Below, piece by piece: positions 58,679-64,000 of a stretch of DNA of 64,000 bases. The translations under genes and the position numbers were made by a program. The stretch lies in assembly GCA_965644295.1 (NCBI GenBank), contig CBFFRP010000172.1, forward strand, positions 1 to 64,000. Direction: 5' to 3'. Position 1 is the stretch's first letter. The number at the start of each line of letters is the position of its first letter. Below the pieces are notes generated by a model that was given only the letters and a program-made list of their open reading frames with translations, was not told the origin of the DNA and made no database searches. The stretch is from Paraphysomonas bandaiensis (taxonomy: Eukaryota; Chrysophyceae).

Positions 58679-59730
58679 CAGGGCTAGGAAACAATATATT
58701 GCAATACTATTGATGGATATTTTAAACAGGCCCAACAATACAATTACAATATATATTGCAATATATTACAGTTCGTTCACTCATAACTAACTGCTCCTAA
58801 TATCAGCAAGTATATTTCTGTAGTATGACTAATCAGTAAGTAAATGCATCCGTAGATTCCATTTTTAGTATTAGTCATTAAGATCACATAACAACCAAAC
58901 CAGCTACTGCTTATAGCTAATAAAAATCCACCTCATCCTTGTTCTCCGAGCATTCATCGGTGACGACAACATCACCATATGCATCTAGAATTAATTGAAT
59001 TATGCTTGCATCCGGCCACAACTGTCGATTAGCTTTCAGAAACAACAGCATATTTAGTATTTAGTGTAGTAGGATGATAATAAGGTTAGCTGCGCTGAAC
59101 AGGCGTTCCCATGTATTGGAAGTACATACTACATGACTCGTGGGCCTGTACTCTTAGATATTTCAACTCTTCGTGTCTTAATTTTTTGAGCTGACTGAAG
59201 AATTTTTTCAGCATATAGCCAACGTCAGCTTCATCATCTTCTATTTTGTTGCAATCACTGCTGAATGGAGATATACTCTAACAGCATCTTTCTCAGACCT
59301 TGTCAAATCAAATTCTTTGCCTGCTTGGATTTTTGCAATTCCATTATCAAAATTCGGATCATTAACAATGGAGCTGTGTTTCCCTAAAGCAGATAGGGGG
59401 TACCTTGCCCCGAAGTCCCTCAATAAGCCATTTTATTGTAACCATTTGATATCTTCTGCACTCGTACGCGCCCACAGACTTTGCATTCGTGTGTTGTTTG
59501 GTTCACCTTCAACAGGACTCCAAAAACAGCGGTAAATATCTCTACTTTTGTATGCATTCATCGTACAGATGTCTCTTCTTATCACTATAGGATATATATA
59601 CATTATATTAAGAGAATAACTGTACATACATGTGTAGGGGTGTACGTTTGATTGCAATATATTGCAATATATTGTGAGGCACCACCAATCAATGTATTAT
59701 TGCAATACAATATATTGTTTCCTAGCCCTG
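58679..59730. mobile_element. hAT MITE, family 1, 1,052 bp, longest copy, perfect target duplication
   Basis: The ends cagggctaggaaacaatata and tatattgtttcctagccctg are inverted partners, flanked by identical 8-mers cggcaaat (58671-58678 and 59731-59738). The minus strand again encodes NTWERLFSAA near 59090-59115, plus an extra 300 bp (59240-59560) with a broken frame (WSPVEGEPNNTRMQS, stop, RDFGARYPLSALGKH) absent from the shorter copies. This extra part may be more of the ancestral transposase gene. Confidence 0.95.
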
Positions 59731-59890
59731 CGGCAAATATTGCATAGTTTGATGATCCATCGATATATAACGCAGTTACGACGGTACTCTAACTACTGAA
59801 ACATGAATAAATTTATTAAGCTGTTCGGGATCCATATGCTCTCTAATCATATTGTACTATTATTTATTATTTATTCATCTCAGGGTTAGG

Positions 59891-59968
59891 CATGGCCTGG
59901 TAACCATTAAAGGTAATACCATTTTAAATACCGGGAACTGGGCAACCATTAATAGTTACCAGGCCCTG
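59891..59968. mobile_element. Family-2 MITE, 78 bp, nested
   Basis: Ends catggcctggtaaccattaa and aatagttaccaggccctg. It sits inside the terminal repeat of the host family-1 copy; the flanks gggttagg and ggctagag are only a loose duplication match. It is a deletion form of the 445-bp element at 14492. Confidence 0.8.
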
Positions 59969-60042
59969 GGCTAGAGAGCAATATTTTGCAATACTATTAT
60001 TAGTTGTTAGATAGCAGAGAGCGTCTCATCAACTATATTGAT

Positions 60043-60185
60043 CAGAGCTTTGTAACCATTACCATTAGTGGCTCATTAATGGTAGTCCAGTTCCCGGCAA
60101 CTATAATGGCATTAATGACAAATGTCCCGGCAATTATAATGGCATTACCATTACTGTCATTACCTTTAACAGCTACCAGGCCCTG
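60043..60185. mobile_element. Family-2 MITE, 143 bp, nested, perfect target duplication
   Basis: Ends cagagctttgtaaccatta and aacagctaccaggccctg, with internal ggcaattataatggcatta blocks as in the 14492 copy. Flanked by identical 8-mers atattgat at 60035-60042 and 60186-60193. Removing the insert and one 8-mer restores the family-1 host sequence. Confidence 0.92.
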
Positions 60186-60378
60186 ATATTGATGGAGTTT
60201 TTAAACCGACACAACATGGTGGTATCATTATTCAGTAATTTAACAGTTGCGTAGATTCCATTTTTAGTACTAGTCATTAAGTTCACATTATGAAATTTAT
60301 CTCTATACGTTTCGTTCGTTGATGCTGTATAAGCATTTTTTATGTAGGTATAGAGTAGTATACAGTATACAGTAGGCG

Positions 60379-60711
60379 TTTACATTAGTAAAAAAGGTAA
60401 CTATTTAGTAAAAAAACTAGTCATTAAATAGTTAGATTTTTAACATTACAATGACTACGTTGACTAGGTGGATGTAGGTGTTTATCTAATCATGACTAGG
60501 TTTAATACTATAATTGGCTAGGTTGAGTCATTTATTGCTTTGACTTTACATTAGTAAAAAAGGTAACTATTTAGTAAAAAAAACTAGTCATTAAATAGTT
60601 AGATTTTTAACATTACAATGACTACGTTGACTAGGTGGATGTAGGTGTTTATCTAATCATGACTAGGTTTAATACTATAATTGGCTAGGTTGAGTCATTT
60701 ATTGCTTTGAC
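60379..60711. repeat. Tandem duplication, two near-identical 165-bp units
   Basis: The unit beginning tttacattagtaaaaaaggt and ending attgctttgac occurs at 60379-60543 and again at 60544-60711, differing by about one to three bases, mostly in an A-run. Within the unit the word gactaggt recurs several times, continuing to about 60742. It lies upstream of no obvious gene, between the MITE cluster and the 3' end of the ubiquitin fusion gene. Confidence 0.95.
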
Positions 60712-61115
60712 TAGGTTTTTACACCGAAAATAGTATGACTAGGAAATTCACCCAATTTGACTACGTTGAATAATATATCTCGAGATAACTTTTTTATTTC
60801 AGTTGAATAAATAGGACAATAATCATTTACAGAATATGATATGATGGTTAAACCTTAAATTCATCAATACAAAATGATTCTTCGTTTATTATCATCTGGT
60901 GTGACTACGAGGGCTGTACTACTGTCGCGAAATCTTGCACGGAGTGCAATATACATGACCTGCATTCTATTGTTCCCTCGCTGTGCGTATATGAGGATTG
61001 CTTGTTCATGCAAAAAAAGTGGCAAACAGGTGATTGACTCAGCCACAATGGTAATATATATAAGATGGGTCACTTATTACTATTGTCAGTACTCAAGCAC
61101 ATGATTGCTAGACAT
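60712..61115. other. Spacer downstream of the ubiquitin-S27a gene
   Basis: AT-rich sequence with no supported gene; complementary short frames at 60864-61104 overlap on opposite strands and lack domains. Confidence 0.4.
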
Positions 61116-62049
<934 letters not shown>

Positions 62050-64000
62050 ATGGATAGTACGTTAAATATTTCGCCGAATTTATATGCTCGTAGATTACTT
62101 CGAGATGGAGACTCATCCTTCAGATGCGGTAATCTATCATCTGCGGAGAAGTGTTGGACTGATAGTATGAAATCTGCGTGTTCGTTTACTTGTTTTGATG
62201 CCGGTAAATATATTCCTTTATATATCTGTGTATTGTAATGTAGGATGTCATGTGATTATAGGGACCATATTTACTGCTGGAGGAAAGTTGGCTCATTTAT
62301 ATCATTCACAAAATCGTGAAATTGAAAGAAATGTGTGCATACAACAGGCCATCGCAGCCTACGATAAGGTATTTTCTTCTGAAGAACATCCGAAAATTAA
62401 GGCCATGGTAAACTCCTTACATGCCATGAAGTCAGTTCCTTGTACGGAATCCAGAAAGGTACCACCTATTAAGTCCACTGGGAATAGTGCTGCGGGCAAA
62501 ATAATCTATTCGAAAGATGAATTGATATCTATTCGTGATTCGAGTAGTCATTGTACCAGCATGAAATCGACTGGGAATAGCGTTATGAACAGAACAATCG
62601 ATTGGAAAGATAAATTGATATCTATTCGTGATTCGAGTATTCATGGTGCCAGCATGCAATCGACTGGGAATAGCGCTGCGGGCAAGTTAATCTACTCGAA
62701 AGATGAATTGATATCTATTCGTGATTCGAGTAGTCATGGTGCCAGCATGAAATCGACTGGGAATAGCGTTATGAACAGAACAATCGATTGGAAAGATGAA
62801 TTGATATCTATTCGTGATTCGAGTATTCATGGTGCCAGCATGCAATCGACTGGGAATAGCGCTGCGGGCAAGTTAATCTACTCGAAAGATGAATTGATAT
62901 CTATTCGTGATTCGAGTAGTCATGGTGCCAGCATGCAATCGACTGGGAATAGCGTTATGAACAGAACAATCGATTGGAAAGATGAATTGATATCTATTCG
63001 TGATTCGAGTATTCATGGTGCCAGCATGCAATCGACTGGGAATAGCGCTGCGGGCAAGTTAATCTACTCGAAAGATGAATTGATATCTATTCGTGATTCG
63101 AGTAGTCATGGTGCCAGCATGCAATCGACTGGGAATAGCGCTGCGGGCAAGTTAATCTACTCGAAAGATGAATTGATATCTATTCGTGATTCGAGTAGTC
63201 ATGGTGCCAGCATGAAATCGACTGGGAATAGCGTTATGAACAGAACAATCGATTGGAAAGATGAATTGATATCTATTCGTGATTCGAGTATTCATGGTGC
63301 CAGCATGCAATCGACTGGGAATAGCGCTGCGGGCAAGTTAATCTACTCGAAAGATGAATTGATATCTATTCGTGATTCGAGTAGTCATGGTGCCAGCATG
63401 AAATCGACTGGGAATAGCGTTATGAACAGAACAATCGATTGGAAAGATGAATTGATATCTATTCGTGATTCGAGTATTCATGGTGCCAGCATGCAATCGA
63501 CTGGGAATAGCGCTGCGGGCAAGTTAATCTACTCGAAAGATGAATTGATATCTATTCGTGATTCGAGTAGTCATGGTGCCAGCATGCAATCGACTGGGAA
63601 TAGCGTTATGAACAGAACAATCGATTGGAAAGATGAATTGATATCTATTCGTGATTCGAGTATTCATGGTGCCAGCATGCAATCGACTGGGAATAGCGCT
63701 GCGGGCAAGTTAATCTACTCGAAAGATGAATTGATATCTATTCGTGATTCGAGTAGTCATGGTGCCAGCATGCAATCGACTGGGAATAGCGCTGCGGGCA
63801 AGTTAATCTACTCGAAAGATGAATTGATATCTATTCGTGATTCGAGTAGTCATGGTGCCAGCATGAAATCGACTGGGAATAGCGTTATGAACAGAACAAT
63901 CGATTGGAAAGATGAATTGATATCTATTCGTGATTCGAGTATTCATGGTGCCAGCATGCAATCGACTGGGAATAGCGCTGCGGGCAAGTTAATCTACTCG
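62050..64000 (+). CDS. Repeat protein with 31-residue units, unknown function (3' end off the window)
   Basis: ATG 62050 gives MDSTLNISPNLYARRLLRDG, then SFRCGNLSSAEKCWTDSMKS. An intron (about 62205-62260) leads to GTIFTAGGKLAHLYHSQNRE and IQQAIAAYDKVFSSEEHPKI; these helices look like a divergent TPR pair (a storage/tethering-like helical start). From 62471 the frame stays open in 93-bp tandem units to the window end, encoding STGNSAAGKLIYSKDELISI RDSSSHGASM (type A) alternating with STGNSVMNRTIDWKDELISI RDSSIHGASM (type B). The repeats are hydrophilic, Ser-rich and end-to-end without stops. Function is unknown; no signal peptide or membrane helix is seen. The true length is unknown because it runs off the edge. 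Confidence 0.85.
62471..64000 (+). repeat. 93-bp coding minisatellite with seven-unit higher-order period
   Basis: Seventeen units begin at 62471 and then every 93 bases. Classifying each by SAAGK (A) or SVMNR (B) gives ABABABA ABABABA ABA, that is, a 651-bp higher-order period. The Lys/Gln choice at each unit start follows the same 7-unit pattern. The first unit is the most divergent (kiiYSK, SSSHCTSM), as expected at an array edge. Confidence 0.97.

Larger units (their letters stand above)
59881..60296. mobile_element. Truncated hAT family-1 copy carrying two nested MITEs
   Basis: The family-1 end starts cagggttagg, is interrupted at 59891-59968 by a short family-2 MITE, resumes agcaatattttgcaatacta and tagatagc...gcgtctcatcaac, is interrupted again at 60043-60185, then continues gatggagtttttaaaccg and ttccatttttagtactagtc. 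The right half and right inverted repeat are missing. Confidence 0.88.

Noticed and set aside
62471-64000. CRISPR-like regular array
   Set aside because: The units are directly adjacent 93-bp coding repeats with no unique spacers, in a eukaryotic gene.

Overview
The window is eukaryotic nuclear DNA. Its protein genes are cut by many very short GT-AG introns (about 35-60 nt), use the standard code, have AT-rich spacers and lie on both strands without operons. The gene set fits a free-living protist or alga: a TSET/TPLATE WD40 subunit, an EF-hand protein kinase of CDPK type, a membrane hybrid histidine kinase, a bacterial-type thymidine kinase, oligopeptidase B, a secretory TPR glycosyltransferase, a GDGW-motif surface glycoprotein and a ubiquitin-S27a fusion. 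I favour the SAR assemblage, most likely a stramenopile, but this is inference from family composition only.

Layout. 1-1753: 5' part of a Ty1/copia retrotransposon (minus strand, running off the left edge). 2066-2460: worn hAT remnant. 2656-7232 (-): TTRAY2/TWD40-2-like gene. 7770-10329 (+): myristoylated EF-hand kinase. 10719-12212 (-): ankyrin protein. 12.5-15 kb: minisatellite, foldback repeats and a small hAT-like MITE. 15449-21155 (-): giant armadillo protein. 22184-22971: hAT MITE with perfect 8-bp target duplication. 23313-24415 (-): NSRP1-like splicing factor. 24838-25866 (+): HemK/PrmC methyltransferase. 26298-29130 (-): oligopeptidase B. 29213-29890: large tetranucleotide microsatellite. 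30020-34852 (+): secreted TPR-GT41 enzyme fused to a second glycosyltransferase-like domain. 36442-38835 (-): hybrid histidine kinase. 39370-40629 (+): MFS transporter. 40926-41915: second hAT MITE. 42804-43889 (+): eight-helix membrane protein. 44365-45720 (-): dual-specificity phosphatase with split domain and CaaX tail. 46132-46784 (+): thymidine kinase. 47.2-47.8 kb: foreign-looking insertion. 48175-49518 (-): membrane RING E3. 50116-51352 (+): unknown gene. 52292-55010 (-): tail-anchored TPR protein. 55534-58432 (+): surface glycoprotein. 58.7-60.7 kb: hAT MITE, nested MITE cluster and tandem duplication. 61116-61686 (-): ubiquitin-S27a. 62050-64000 (+): protein with 31-residue repeats in a seven-unit higher-order array, running off the right edge.

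The genes are not a pathway. They are a normal mix of trafficking, signalling, protein modification and RNA-processing genes, separated by mobile-element debris. The most unusual items are the higher-order coding repeat at the right edge, the fused glycosyltransferase, the split CaaX phosphatase, and two hAT-like MITE families with readable target duplications, including one nested in the other. Exon joins were deduced by eye from reading frame and GT-AG signals; no transcript evidence was available.
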